A DNA stretch of 64,000 nucleotides from Capitella teleta (Eukaryota > Annelida > Polychaeta > Capitellidae), in NCBI GenBank assembly GCA_000328365.1, contig KB307982.1, positions 30,038 through 94,037 of the forward strand, given 5' to 3'. The notes under the pieces are model-generated. The model was not told the origin of the DNA, searched no databases, and saw nothing but the letters and a program-made list of their open reading frames with translations. Shown in pieces: positions 1 to 11,177 of the stretch; position 1 is the first letter of the stretch, and each line of letters begins with the position of its first letter. The position numbers and the translations under genes were made by a program.

Positions 1-3000
1 CCCACACCGAAGAAAACCTTCCCCACAATGTCGCACGACCAGTTTCAGTCACCTCAGTATTAATTAGATACATGCGTGTATCCAACAGGTAACTGAGCCA
101 AACCCTTATCAGGGTGGGGACAAATACTCAGATGCCATAAGTCAAACAAATGCGATTGCTTAAACAACGGGCATGTGGGTTTGTTTCCATATGCTGTACG
201 TCATTGGTCAGATATAATATACAATCAAATATCCAGATTATTGTTCAAAGGTCTGAGAGATCATGGAAATGGATGAAAGTACAGATGAACATCACTTAAC
301 TCGGATTCCATTGAAAAAGTTGGTTATGGTTAATATATAATAGTTATATTCTAATGTTTTGCTTATCCACTTCCTGTCACCATCTAGCTTACGCAACTGA
401 ATTGTACTTGTCCTGATATTATTCTTCAGGCAAAGGGAAGAAAAACAAGAAGTTATGTAACTGTTTGAAAGGAAAAAAATATAGGTAGAATAATTACCAT
501 ATTATAATTATATTAGAATAATTAACAAACGCGATGCAAAGAAATAACGTTGTTCATCATCATGTCCATTACACTTCAGCCATTTCATCGCAGTTCCATT
601 TCGACGCTCATTGTAATCAGGACGACAGTTACAAATCAAATTATTTGGAATCCACTATGTCCATTTCACTCATGAATCTTATGACCTCGATTGTCTAGCT
701 TTTATTTGTTACGATCATGGGACCTATTGAATGATAACCTCTTATAATTACAAATAGCTGTGATGTGTTTGCTATATATTGCATGTATTAAGGTTTTATT
801 ACTACGCATAATTTCTAGAGCAATTAACGGTAAGCTCATCATCAAATATATAAGGTCCGATATCGCTTCACTCCGGCATACGTAATGAGATTTGTGAGTA
901 GAACGCACGCTCGATTCCTGATGTAATATTCATGCCAAGCTAACGGCGAGAGCATCCCCCATTGTCCTACACAATAAGCAGAAGCCTCTTTAAACTAGTC
1001 ATCGGCCAACCATTTGTTTCTCCATCAATTAAACGTCCCAAGGGGTATATAACGGGGAAACCTGACAACTGACATCTGATCGACTCATCCAACCTACGGA
1101 CGCTCCAACTTCAGTTGCCGTTTCGACTCTGATCAAGCAAGACAGGCAGCCAACCCACCAATTGCAGTGTGTTTTCTGTATGTTAAAACAGTACAATGAC
1201 ACCGGATCCTTGCGGCCTACATTATTTCCTGAGCTTCTACCCTTAGATGTTGGATTGTTGTATTTGACTACCCCGTATTAATTATTAGTATTAATCAGTG
1301 TATGATCCTAGACAGGTTGGATACCTACATTATTTGTCTTTAATGTGGGTATTCTATTGCATTAATTAACAAGAACTTATACTGGTGCCTCATAGCAACA
1401 TATGGTGACGCTTGTAATATTATTTAGTAGGTTCTCTGATCTATCTTAAAATTTTTACATCCTACCTCATGTGTTATATCTATGAACTATCCACTATCCT
1501 AAATCAAACAAATGACCCGAATGACACCAATCACCCAAAATAGACTCATGAGCACACAATACCCGAACCACAAGTGCTGATCAACGCATGCTTCAAGCAC
1601 TAATAGACCCATGGAGAAGATGTCGGCATCGTGCTTGAAAAGTCAATAAAAACATGAGGTTGATGATCCGAAAGACAGCATTGCCCCACAATTGGCCACT
1701 TGTTGGGGAGAAGGTCTCTTGCACCCCGCTTACCCCGAGGAATAAAAGTTAAAAAGGTGAAGTCGGGGTGGAACAGCCGCAGAGTTTGATTAGGGGAGAC
1801 ACAAGGAGAAACCCATAGGAAGAAGGGGGCAGATGACTGAGGGGAAAATCGGAGCCCAAATCAAGGCACGCTTTATTCTGGTTAACCATCTTACACAGCA
1901 GAATTGAAAGACCTCTGACTGTTTGCACCGCTTTCTGTGCTCAACAAAGCCCGATTGATCCATCAGACGACGGAGGATTTGGTCGAATTACGTAACAAAT
2001 TCCTTCAAATGCTGAATCAGTTCTCTTCTGTAGAGCTGTCTCTGTAGATTAAGTTATGCTCATGTCTATTTGCATAGTGATGTGCCATGCTGAATAATGT
2101 GCTGAGTGTGTAAGCTGCATAGGGCTATTATATTATCTTATGGCCATGAAGTGATTCTTCAGCGCGTTGACCTGATACTTCATCTCCAATGCAACATGTC
2201 TGTCGATCGGCGTCTGCTCAGAAAATATGCAAGAACAATATTTTGCTTGTTTCCATCGACAAATTGTGTATGGTTCCTCTATCCGGGATTCCTCAACGGG
2301 GTGCTAACCCGATTTGTTTTGTGTCTTGGGGGAAAATAAGGCTGTAGATAGGGTTCGTTAGCCATAGGCAAAATGGTCTGTTGTCAGGTTGTATGTCACA
2401 CAATGAGTAGAAATTGAGATCAGAATCTTTAAAAATAAAACATAATCAAATAACACCTATCTCAACCTGTATCACCATCAAAGAAGCTCACATAGTACAG
2501 TGTATTACATAAAATATATTTCAGTCAGGTGTTTCACAATTACTGTTGTGTAAAATCACATTTTGGAAGGCGTTGTTTGATTGCTGAAGCATTAGTTCTC
2601 AGCAAGTCGAGCGGTATCCAATTGTTTACTGACAGTAAACAAAGTTTATTAATCACACCTATGAGCATGGAACGGTAGGTAATGGAACTAACAAAGCATG
2701 ACCAATACTACGTGAAGACAGTAATTCCAAGAAAAACATCCCTCTGAGATCAGAAAGCTATATAGTTTTCACTTAAGTCATTAGCAGACCAGTTTTACCC
2801 TTTAATGAACAAGACTGCATACAACTATTATCATGGATATTCCAAAGGAGACACGTTAATTGTCACTCCTCCGTTAATCTATTAATTGGATCTTTCAGCC
2901 TTTCTGGTGTATGTTATTTTTGGCTTGCTTTACAGTAGCTCAGGTAGAGCAAATATTATGATATGTGACTGGGAATTTAATATTGAGAATAAAATCCCAT

Positions 3001-4856
3001 ATTTATTACTTTTACATCAAGGACAAAGACCAACATTTGTGACTAATTTATGCAACTGTATGTCATTGAAAATATGCAGACTGCATTATCCAGAGTATTA
3101 ACATATACAAGTATATTATCTAATACCTGACACGCAGCCATATTATTGAGAGGAACATATGAATACTCAATGTTATTTCTTTAATGATCTCTTTCGCGAA
3201 GAAAAGAACTTTATGCGACTTTCGCCTATCTTCCATTACATGCATAATTATAATCATGAATATTCATAAAATTAAATTAACCAATCATTTTGCGGCGACA
3301 TGACCTTTGATAAGGTCGGCCACACTGAAGATGTACAGAGCGCCCTCACTCACAAACATATCGCCGGAACCAAGAGCACCTTAATTGGAGCTTCTTTCCG
3401 TTCATTAACACGTATAGATTAACTTTAAAGGATTTCTCTGTGAAAGGTACGTGAATCGGGCTTTCAGCCTACTTCACCGTGTATTCTGATTTGTGCTGTG
3501 CATGTATGGTATACAGCACTTTGCGAGTGTTGGCTTTTCTTTTAATGATCATCTAGACTACCTACTATTCATATTCGCTGGATTCCAACCAACTTTATAC
3601 TTTCTTTTGTGTCTTATGAAATGTTGTAATGCGCATCTTTCTGCATAAAGCTTCTGATGGTATTCGTAACAAGAACATGTAATATGCGTTTAACTTTCGC
3701 GTTTCCTCGAGGTGGGGGTGCTCACTGCGACCTTCGATCAGTCATTACAGCGGGGTTTATTTTCCCCACCCTTGCATACATCAACCTGTTTACGGTCATG
3801 TTTTCATCTTTTCCGCCAATAAATAGCTTCTTGGCCTTTTTAATGCAACTCGACAACAGGAATGACTTCTGCTTGTTTTTCCGTAATGGTAAATTTATTC
3901 AACTTGCTTTGAGACGCAGCACTCCGATCATCATATGGAATCAGAGTTTAAGGCGATGAGGAGCATAAACTGTATTCTAGAACAATATTGAATGCGATGA
4001 ATGAATATTCTTCCTCTCCCTAATTCCCAGCTTCAGATCACTGGTGGGAAGTATTCACAAGTGTGCATATAACTGTGGTCTATACGGGTGTGTTCAATCA
4101 GTCGGCAATCAATTATTCCTTAGTCCTCAGCCTCTCACAGCCTTGAACGTGTTTTTATTTCGTCAACGTTTAGTTTTTTTCTGCTTGCTCTGAAACGTTG
4201 TCAAACTGACACCGGGGTGCTCATGGGCAATAAAAACTTAATCATCTAACTTTTCTTCCCTGGATAATTAATTACGTGGACGTAATTCCCCATTGAAATG
4301 CCATTCATATAGACCTGCTTTGATTGACGCTTTGTTTGTCACCAAATGGACGCTCCACATTAGTCTAGACATCTAGTGAATGATGCCCATTACTACTAAA
4401 TACATGCATACCAGGTACATGGTTGGTAGAACAGGCGGCTCTTTGCAGGCTCATTGTGCACAGGAAACCATGAATAACCGCACAATCCTTTGATTAAACT
4501 GAGTTCTAAAGGACTTTGCAGTAAATTGGCTTAATTCAAGGTGTGAATAGTTTCTTTTCAATTCATTATACGGATGGAAACGTTGCATAATAACATTTTC
4601 CATATGCATATTTCGGAATGGTGTTGGTTTGATTAACACTTCGGGATCCTAATTACCCCAATTGGAGGCATCTAGGGACTTACAAATGATGTCACCAAAG
4701 AATACGAGCAAGTGTAAGTTTGAAGTAAAATTGTTGCTGACAATGTAGGTTGTAATAGTATTACCACTGCGGTGGAAACAGTTGCGTAATATTTGTTTAT
4801 AACATGAATTGAGTTTGCTAACTCACTTTCAGGAGATAATTATTCCTACTAGACAT
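1..4856. other. Gene-poor AT-rich stretch, no gene recognised
   Basis: I recognise no protein family on either strand. The only structured signal is a core-promoter-like patch with TATATAA at 1046-1052, but no convincing coding exon follows it. An open frame of 100 codons at 3657-3959 has no recognisable motif and no splice context. A GTACGT splice-donor-like site lies near 3447 after a GC-richer patch, so an untranslated first exon is possible but unsupported. Confidence 0.4.
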
Positions 4857-4861
4857 CTAGG

Positions 4862-5609
4862 CAGGGCTAGAATTAAGACTCAACTACTCACCAACTCGCC
4901 AATGGCGAGTAAAAATTCTTCCTGTCGAGTAAAATATCAAGAATGGAAGTCAGATAGCGAGTATAAATTTATCCCTCCAAATAAATATACACACATACAA
5001 AGGGCAGATTATTTGGTCAAAGAGATTGTTGGTCAATTCCCAGTTAGAAAACTGAACTCTGTGAGCCCATACAGGCGCCTAATATCATGCGGGCAGTTTG
5101 AAGTAGCTGATGCCATGTTGACACCAGATCAGACGAGTTAATTGTGGTGCCGCGTTGTTTTTACTGCATTCACATCTTTTCAAAGTCGCGTTTAAGGTAT
5201 AGTGTGTATATATACTAAAGTACATGTAATAACAGCAGTAATTGATGATCTCATGAATCGTTGCTTCCATCATCCATTCACTGACATGGCATTTGAACTC
5301 GGAAGTTGATTCCAGATTATACTCCAAGATGTAAATTGACGTGGTTTAGTTAACGCTCGAGTTAACCTTTTTTTTATTATTATTCTTTTGAAGATTCCCG
5401 CTAAGGATTGATCAAATGATTGGCGTGTGTTTTCCTTTGAAATTTTATTTTTTGGCTGTCTTGGCTCATCTAATTTAGAGTGGTCACGTGGCCATTACAT
5501 TACAACATACCAGCATAACCCAGTAGAGGAAACACACTTTTCTAGTGATACTACTGAATGCTTTTGACGCTACGTGGCGAGTTAACCTTTTCGCTTATTT
5601 CAAGCCCTG
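4862..5609. mobile_element. Non-autonomous hAT-like DNA transposon (748 bp)
   Basis: The left end begins CAGGGCTAGAATTAAG and the right end, read in reverse complement, begins CAGGGCTTGAAATAAG, giving terminal inverted repeats of about 16 bp. The sequence CTAGG sits directly outside both ends (4857-4861 and 5610-5614) and looks like a target duplication, though hAT elements usually make 8 bp. Inside are several GCGAGT/ACTCGC motifs. Open frames inside it encode nothing recognisable, so it is a MITE-like passenger. A diverged copy in the opposite orientation lies near 20571-20890. Superfamily assignment rests on the CAGGG terminus only. Confidence 0.6.
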
Positions 5610-5816
5610 CTAGGGACATAAAAATGATGGAATAATGCCACAGCGGTTGAGTTATGACTGCGTAAAAGTCTGCCTTTCAATTCCTAGGACAATCACATGC
5701 ATGAAATTAATGTTAGAGCATGTATACAATAACATGAAATATGTATACATAATTATAATGATGTAACGTAATATTGGGCTGTACTTTTCAATTTTGCCAA
5801 TGTCTGAGATTCTTAA

Positions 5817-6513
5817 AGGGAGGGAGAACTGGTTAAAAATGGATGGACTTTGAGTCGTTATTTGATGCACCAAAAATGATTCCTATGCCTGGCCTACACA
5901 AGGCATATCATCCCTAACGATTTCACGGGAGATATATTGCCAATTAGGCGTGACGTCAGAGGCTGTCATGAAACACCGAGTTCCCCATCTTTTACAAAGG
6001 GCCTCGTCATATCAGCAGGTCCTGCGACTAAACCCCTGGATATTTTTTTGTTTTCTTTTCGGAAATAGATAAAATAATCATTTTGCCACCAGTCAGGCGC
6101 AAACAAATATATTTTGTTCTGTTTTTCTTACTTTAACAAGCGATTTTCTAGGACACCTACCATGGTTTCTTATCCTGAAACAGTAAAAAGGTCAGCCAGA
6201 GTGCACCACGGATACGCTTTCGTTTCGTAAACAACAAAGATGTCCTTTTATGGCGAAGATGGTCTGCTCTGATTGGCTGAAATCTATAGCTTCACGAGGG
6301 GAACGGGACCAATCACGGCAAGCCCTCAGCTGACGTTTGCCTCTTATACTTCGTAATGGAAGCCATTCTCCCATAGGCGCAATGCTAACCCCGATATTCG
6401 GAATGCATTATTTCCTTACGCTTGCATCCAGGCATAGTGTTTTTGGCACGGAATGCTATCAATTGGTGCTATGAGTCAATAGAACATCACTTAAAAATCA
6501 GTTCCCCATCCCT
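5817..6513. mobile_element. TTAA-flanked (piggyBac-like) non-autonomous element, copy 1
   Basis: The element starts AGGGAGGGAGAACTGGTTAA and ends in an imperfect inverted copy (reverse complement AGGGATGGGGAACTGATTTT). TTAA lies immediately outside each end (5813-5816 and 6514-6517), the target duplication used by piggyBac transposases. No transposase is present. The internal sequence contains a TGACGTCA site, ATTGGCTGA (an inverted CCAAT) and a GC-richer patch around 6190-6400, so it carries promoter-like sequence. A second copy of about 90% identity by eye starts at 38343. Confidence 0.7.
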
Positions 6514-6517
6514 TTAA

Positions 6518-7411
6518 GCCTTCGAGACGATGTATGATGACTTACACAAGTATCCCGGGGAATAGAACTGATTGGAATAATATGCACACTTTTTGGGAGA
6601 GTTTAGGTTTAATTGTACTTGAATATTATAATTATAAAATTATACTTTTCTTAGCTCCACAATGTAATGCATCCACACGTGTATGGCTGCTTGCTGGGAA
6701 TTTCTGTTTCAATAAACCTGACATACCTAAATTCCCCCACAGTCAAATGTATTTAAAGGTTTTCATACATCATTCGGCTCACGGGCAATTAAATGCATCT
6801 ACATGAAATGCAGCTGTACGTCTATTCAAGACTTACATTGTATTACTTCTGTGAACTATAAGATTTCTTCGACTGATGCGATTAATGAATTTTCCTTCCT
6901 TTGTAGCAAACTAAATAAGAAAGTAATACATTAAAACTTATTTCATATGGCGTAAATTCTAAAGAGCTCTAACCGCTATTCACAGTAAACAGAATATAAT
7001 TATAACAAAGTAAACATAATTAACAGGGTTACATAAGCAAGAGCTGTGAGATCACACATCAAGCGTCCCCTTTGCGTCGGGGATAATTGGAAATTCTTTG
7101 AGTAGTTTTATGATCATCGATGACCAATGATCAAAGGATGTTTATTTTCTTTAATCAAATCAGGTCGTTGACTGAACATCATCGACAATTAGCGAATCCG
7201 AAGCCTGTCGTTGTAATGAGCTAGATTTCAATGTTGAACGTTCGTTTGTCGGTCTTGCCGTCTGTGTCGGGTGACCGAATTGTCAATGTATCGGACTTTT
7301 AATATAGAGGGTGCCGATAAGAAAATTTGTCGGTGTAATGAGTGTTGATTTAATGAACTTTGACTGTAGTATCTAATTGCACAGCACCGCAAGGTCACCA
7401 ACAATTACCTG
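6518..7411. other. No gene recognised
   Basis: This is AT-rich unique sequence. Open frames are short and carry no recognisable motif. Confidence 0.35.
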
Positions 7412-7512
7412 TATAAATAATTGCAATTATAATTCACAGTCATAGGGCCCGATCGGGTCTCAAACCCAAGACCCTTGACTTCCCACGGTCGGCATAGGAT
7501 TTCAGTCAGTGC
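7412..7512 (-). mobile_element. tRNA-derived SINE fragment
   Basis: Read on the minus strand it contains CTATGCCGACCGTGGG and a TGGGTTTGAGACCCGATCGG segment that match the head of the better-preserved SINE at 21739-21979. The box B-like core (GGTTTGAGACC) is visible; the box A end is degraded. It is a partial copy of the same family. Confidence 0.5.
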
Positions 7513-7659
7513 CTCTTGCATCCAATTTCTGAGGTAGAATGTCTGGAACAGTTCACTGAGCTCATTAAGAAGACCCCGACACATGATACCAAATATCGCG
7601 TTTATATATTGTGTTCTCACGAATCTGGAGGTGGCGCCATTTAGGTGCTCTCTTACGTA

Positions 7660-7710
7660 ATAAATAGGGTTAATAATAAATAGGGTTAATAATAAATAGG
7701 GTTAATAATA
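7660..7710. repeat. Short tandem repeat, 16-bp unit, three copies
   Basis: The unit ATAAATAGGGTTAATA is repeated about three times without visible change, implying a recent expansion. It lies in noncoding sequence. Confidence 0.8.
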
Positions 7711-8230
7711 GCACCATGATAACCATCCAATTTTGTAGCAGCATGTAAAACACAATAATACCTGGATCCTTACTAATCAACCTAGTACCGCCACCGTGTC
7801 CGTGTATTAATGTCTGTCATTTATACATGCATGGGCTTCCAGTGAATCACTTTCGTTCAGGTAATCACCCGGACGTCCACATTGTGCAATGACACGAATG
7901 TTCTCCAGATATGACTCCAAGTCTACAAGCTGTCGAAGAGATCGCGTATATTCAGTATTGTATTCTTAGCTGGTATCTTAGTATTTCCTCACTATTTTAT
8001 AACGCGTTGTGCAGCATTAGGCCAATATTGTCAGCATCTAGTTATGAGTTATACCTAATAGAATTTGCTGATTGACAAAGTGCCACTCATTGCTTGTTCA
8101 TCAAGCACCTATTGCTCTTAATTGAAAAGCAAGCATATTAATAGCACGGGAAACCCAATATGACTACATCACACATGGTGGCTTATAAATATCGTACTAG
8201 ATATTAGGGAAGCGCGGAATTTAAAATTAA
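7711..8230. other. No gene recognised
   Basis: AT-rich sequence between a tandem repeat and a hAT relict; nothing further was seen. Confidence 0.35.
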
Positions 8231-8252
8231 TAACAAGAGTTTTGGGAGGTGT

Positions 8253-8275
8253 GTTCCGGCCGGGACCCGACCGGA
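8253..8275. repeat. GC-rich imperfect palindrome
   Basis: TTCCGGCCGGGACCCGACCG followed by GAA folds on itself with few mismatches. A related GGATCCGGAACCCGGAATTCC patch lies near 9370-9392. They bracket the hAT relict and may be remnants of subterminal repeats, but no clear terminal inverted repeat was found. Confidence 0.35.
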
Positions 8276-8439
8276 ACCTGGAACGAGAACATCATATATA
8301 AAAAATGATTGTAGTCAAAACGCCTGTCATCAAATTCATATAATTATAAACTAATAACAAAAATGAATGAAGCAGCAAGCATGCATATGTTTCTTGCATC
8401 TTTTATTGAGTATTTAAATCATTGTTGATTTTATTTTGA

Positions 8440-9230
8440 TATTTGGTTCATATTGATTGCAAGAAAAACCAACACTTTCACATCAGCGGGAGTAAGGCGG
8501 GAGGGATCTTTTGTCATCCGAAACGCTGTCAGCAACGGAGAAGGTTCTTTCGCTGTCGACGCTGTTGGGTGGAGCGCACAGGTAGCGAGCGGCATGATTG
8601 CGCAGCAAGCCCCGGGAATCTGTTAGCACTTGTGCCCCACCTCAGAAGAGGGCCGCTGCTTCTTTTGAGCGGAGTTCCCGGAGAAATACCTTCAGCTGTG
8701 TGACAACGGAGCAGGTGGAGCCTTCATCAGTAGTACATTCATTGAAGGAATCAAATGCCTCACACAGGCTAGTTGTGGCCTCTGAGCGGGCACGCTTAGT
8801 AGGTGGTGAGGCTTCCCCTGATGGGATGGGTTGCGTCATACAGTGAGACTCAAATTCCGAAGAACTGGTGGAGGGTAACGTCCAGGCTGGGCCTTGCATG
8901 TATCCCCCGCGGCATGGTGAACCCTGCTCGAGATCACGGGCCGAGTCCGAGATCCACTAGCTCAAAGCGCTCCCTTGGCCTCATGTGTCACATAGTTGAG
9001 AACATCTCGGCCTCCGATATGCCTGCTTACTAGACCTACCCCATTCTGATTGGCTGATTGTAATCGAGAGCCAACTAACGCTTGCACTCCGAGTTTGAAT
9101 TGCCTCGTTAACGACTTCAAGTCCCATGCACAGACTGGTTGTGGTCTCCGAGCGGGCACGCGCTTAGTAGGTGGCGGGCCTTCCTCTGATGGGGTGGATT
9201 ACGTCATGCAATGAGACGTTAACGACTAAT
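8440..9230 (-). pseudogene. hAT transposase C-terminal relict
   Basis: On the minus strand the segment near 8500-8620 reads HAARYLCAPPNSVDSERTFS, followed by a second frame reading LTPADVKVLVFLAINMN. Together these match the C-terminal dimerisation region of hAT transposases, whose typical form is a run like ARKYL-x-IP-x-TS-x-x-SER-x-FS followed by a L-x-P-x-x-V-x-x-L-x-FL stretch. Upstream (8642-8899) a frame ending in QLKVFLREL resembles the preceding hAT segment. The frame changes at least once and only the C-terminal part is left, so it cannot encode an active transposase. A stretch of about 70 bp near 8790-8850 is duplicated at about 9145-9220. GC content is well above that of the flanks, typical of an inserted transposon coding region. 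Confidence 0.7.
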
Positions 9231-9419
9231 GCAGGCACTGAGTCAGCACCCGCACCAGTCGTTAACCGTATTGCGTAAGGTCTTTAACACACAGGATTTA
9301 TTTTGATTATTGGATTTTTTTGGTAACAACAAATTCCGGCGGCGAGTTCCAGCACCTTTGGCGATTTTTCCCGGATCCGGAACCCGGAATTCCGTGCTAC
9401 TAGAAATGCACATAGTTAT

Positions 9420-10900
9420 GTCCCGAGTAAAAAAAAATTGATTTCTAAGTTAAACAGTACGTCATGCATGATGAACTCTTACAATCAACGCAGTCTTGGT
9501 GCTGCCGTGCCAATAAATCACGGAAATAAACAACGATAAAGACACAGGGTTTATATATGATCCACCATCAGCTCATTTCATCATGTTTTTAGTATGACAT
9601 TATATTTATTTCTAAGATGATATTGCAACCAAAACCTTTCATAATTATTTGGAAGAATTGCACTGCTGTACCCCAAAGATTAGAGCCACGGCTATGAAAT
9701 TATGGGCTAATGATGCCTTCGTATTGAATGGTATTGCTAGGTATGGACATCAGTACTATGTTACATGTCCTGATAAGAAAAAAAAAACATGCCAAGGTTA
9801 GTTGCCAGTCAACATTTAACACGATCAAATATTCAAGTAATGAAATGCTAATTTAATACAAGAAAAATCAATGACACTGGTTACATAGGAGCCTTAATAT
9901 AATCATAATCAATACGATGCATCATCAAATAATTCAAGATTGAGGGATTTAATATGCGATGTCATCGACTTAGAAACTTGAGCAGTAGCTTCCTTTGGCT
10001 TGGATAAATATTCTAACTCTACTATGCAGAAATCAGAATAGAGCGCTACAATGCCATCCACATACTACTTGTTTTAAAAGCCTCATTAAATGTTAACATC
10101 GATGCCTATATGGTCCTAGAGCGCTGGTCCCACTAAAGGGCAAATAGCAGTGAATGCATAAAGGGTGCTCGAGGGTAAATAGTCAGCCCCCACGGCGTCC
10201 CTGCATGATCATATTACAGATCAACCGTTCCATATAGAGAGAACGTGCAGAGTACTGAAATAAGGGGGCTGGGGTTCATACTGTACGTAACGTGTGTCTA
10301 CAGTTATGGAGGGAACTATAACAATAACCACACTATAGTTAGTACCTGCGTAGCTTGGTTCGTGTGTTATGCTTTGAATCTGATTATTACTAAGAAAGTG
10401 CCTTTATAGTGTTAATTGAATTACTCGAAACTTTTACCTCACTTGGGGTTTGGGACTCGTGTTGTTTTTGTCAGACCAGCTTTGTGGAATTAGAATGATC
10501 AACACGTGAACCTGATGCCTTTGGATTTATGCTTTTTGCGGACCATTATTAGCCTTTTTGCGACTATTCTACATTTTTGCTTGTGTTCAATGATTATGTA
10601 CTCTCAGCACATGCCCGTCAGAAGGAGATTCTTTGACCTCATTGCAAGACAGGGTTCCCTTATAAGCCCCAAATGAAACCAAATCGCGCACATACGAGGT
10701 TACAGTATGGCGCCCCAACAGAGAGCGTTTTAGTGACTTCTTCCACATACGGGCATTACTCTCTATTCAATTTAATCAGATGAAACAATAACCATAAACC
10801 CCAAAATATACCCTATTTCCTGTTAACTACCTCTGTTACACATAAAAATGCACGTACCAACACGACTTGTACTGTATTTGTAGACTTACGCTCATAAAAA
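9420..10900. other. No gene recognised
   Basis: AT-rich sequence without a recognisable coding segment. It lies downstream of the minus-strand exon at 10991-11171, so later exons of that gene might be expected here. I could not identify one. Confidence 0.3.
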
Positions 10901-10990
10901 TTGATCAAACAAATAGTAGCCTCCAGTTGCGTTTACTGAGAACACCATCTCGTAAGGCACACGAGGGCACATAAACAGAAAAAAACGCAC

Positions 10991-11171
10991 CTGCATCTTT
11001 GACATCAAAATCCTTCACAATTCGAAATCCGTCTTGTTGTTTGTCTAAAGAAGGCATTGTCCATCCCGTACACGGGGCATCTTCATACTCCCACTTATGA
11101 TCAAAATCACAATTGGAGAAACAAGGATTTATGTTGAAAACCAGCAGAGTTAAAACGCAGATTACTTTCAT
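10991..11171 (-). CDS. Probable first coding exon of an unrecognised secreted protein
   Basis: The ATG at 11171 opens a hydrophobic signal peptide (MKVICVLTLLVFNINPCFS) followed by a soluble, Cys- and Trp-containing segment with CDFDHKWEYEDAPCTGW and ending near FRIVKDFDVKDA. The frame ends at a good splice donor (GCAG followed by GTGCGT) in phase 1, the usual phase of introns bordering extracellular modules. The exon gives 60 residues plus one base. I do not recognise the domain. No downstream exon could be identified toward lower coordinates, so this is a partial gene model. The evidence for a real gene is the signal peptide plus donor, not homology; it could also be a chance frame or an exon of a decayed gene. 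Confidence 0.45.
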
Positions 11172-11177
11172 CGTCAA

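Noticed and set aside
1046-1052. TATATAA with promoter-like surroundings
   Set aside because: No coding exon, donor site or polyadenylation context was found downstream, so it cannot be called a promoter.
3657-3959. 100-codon plus-strand frame
   Set aside because: No recognisable motif, splice site context or coding-like composition.
7660-7710. Short direct repeats as a possible CRISPR array
   Set aside because: Units of 16 bp abut without spacers, and the window is animal DNA.
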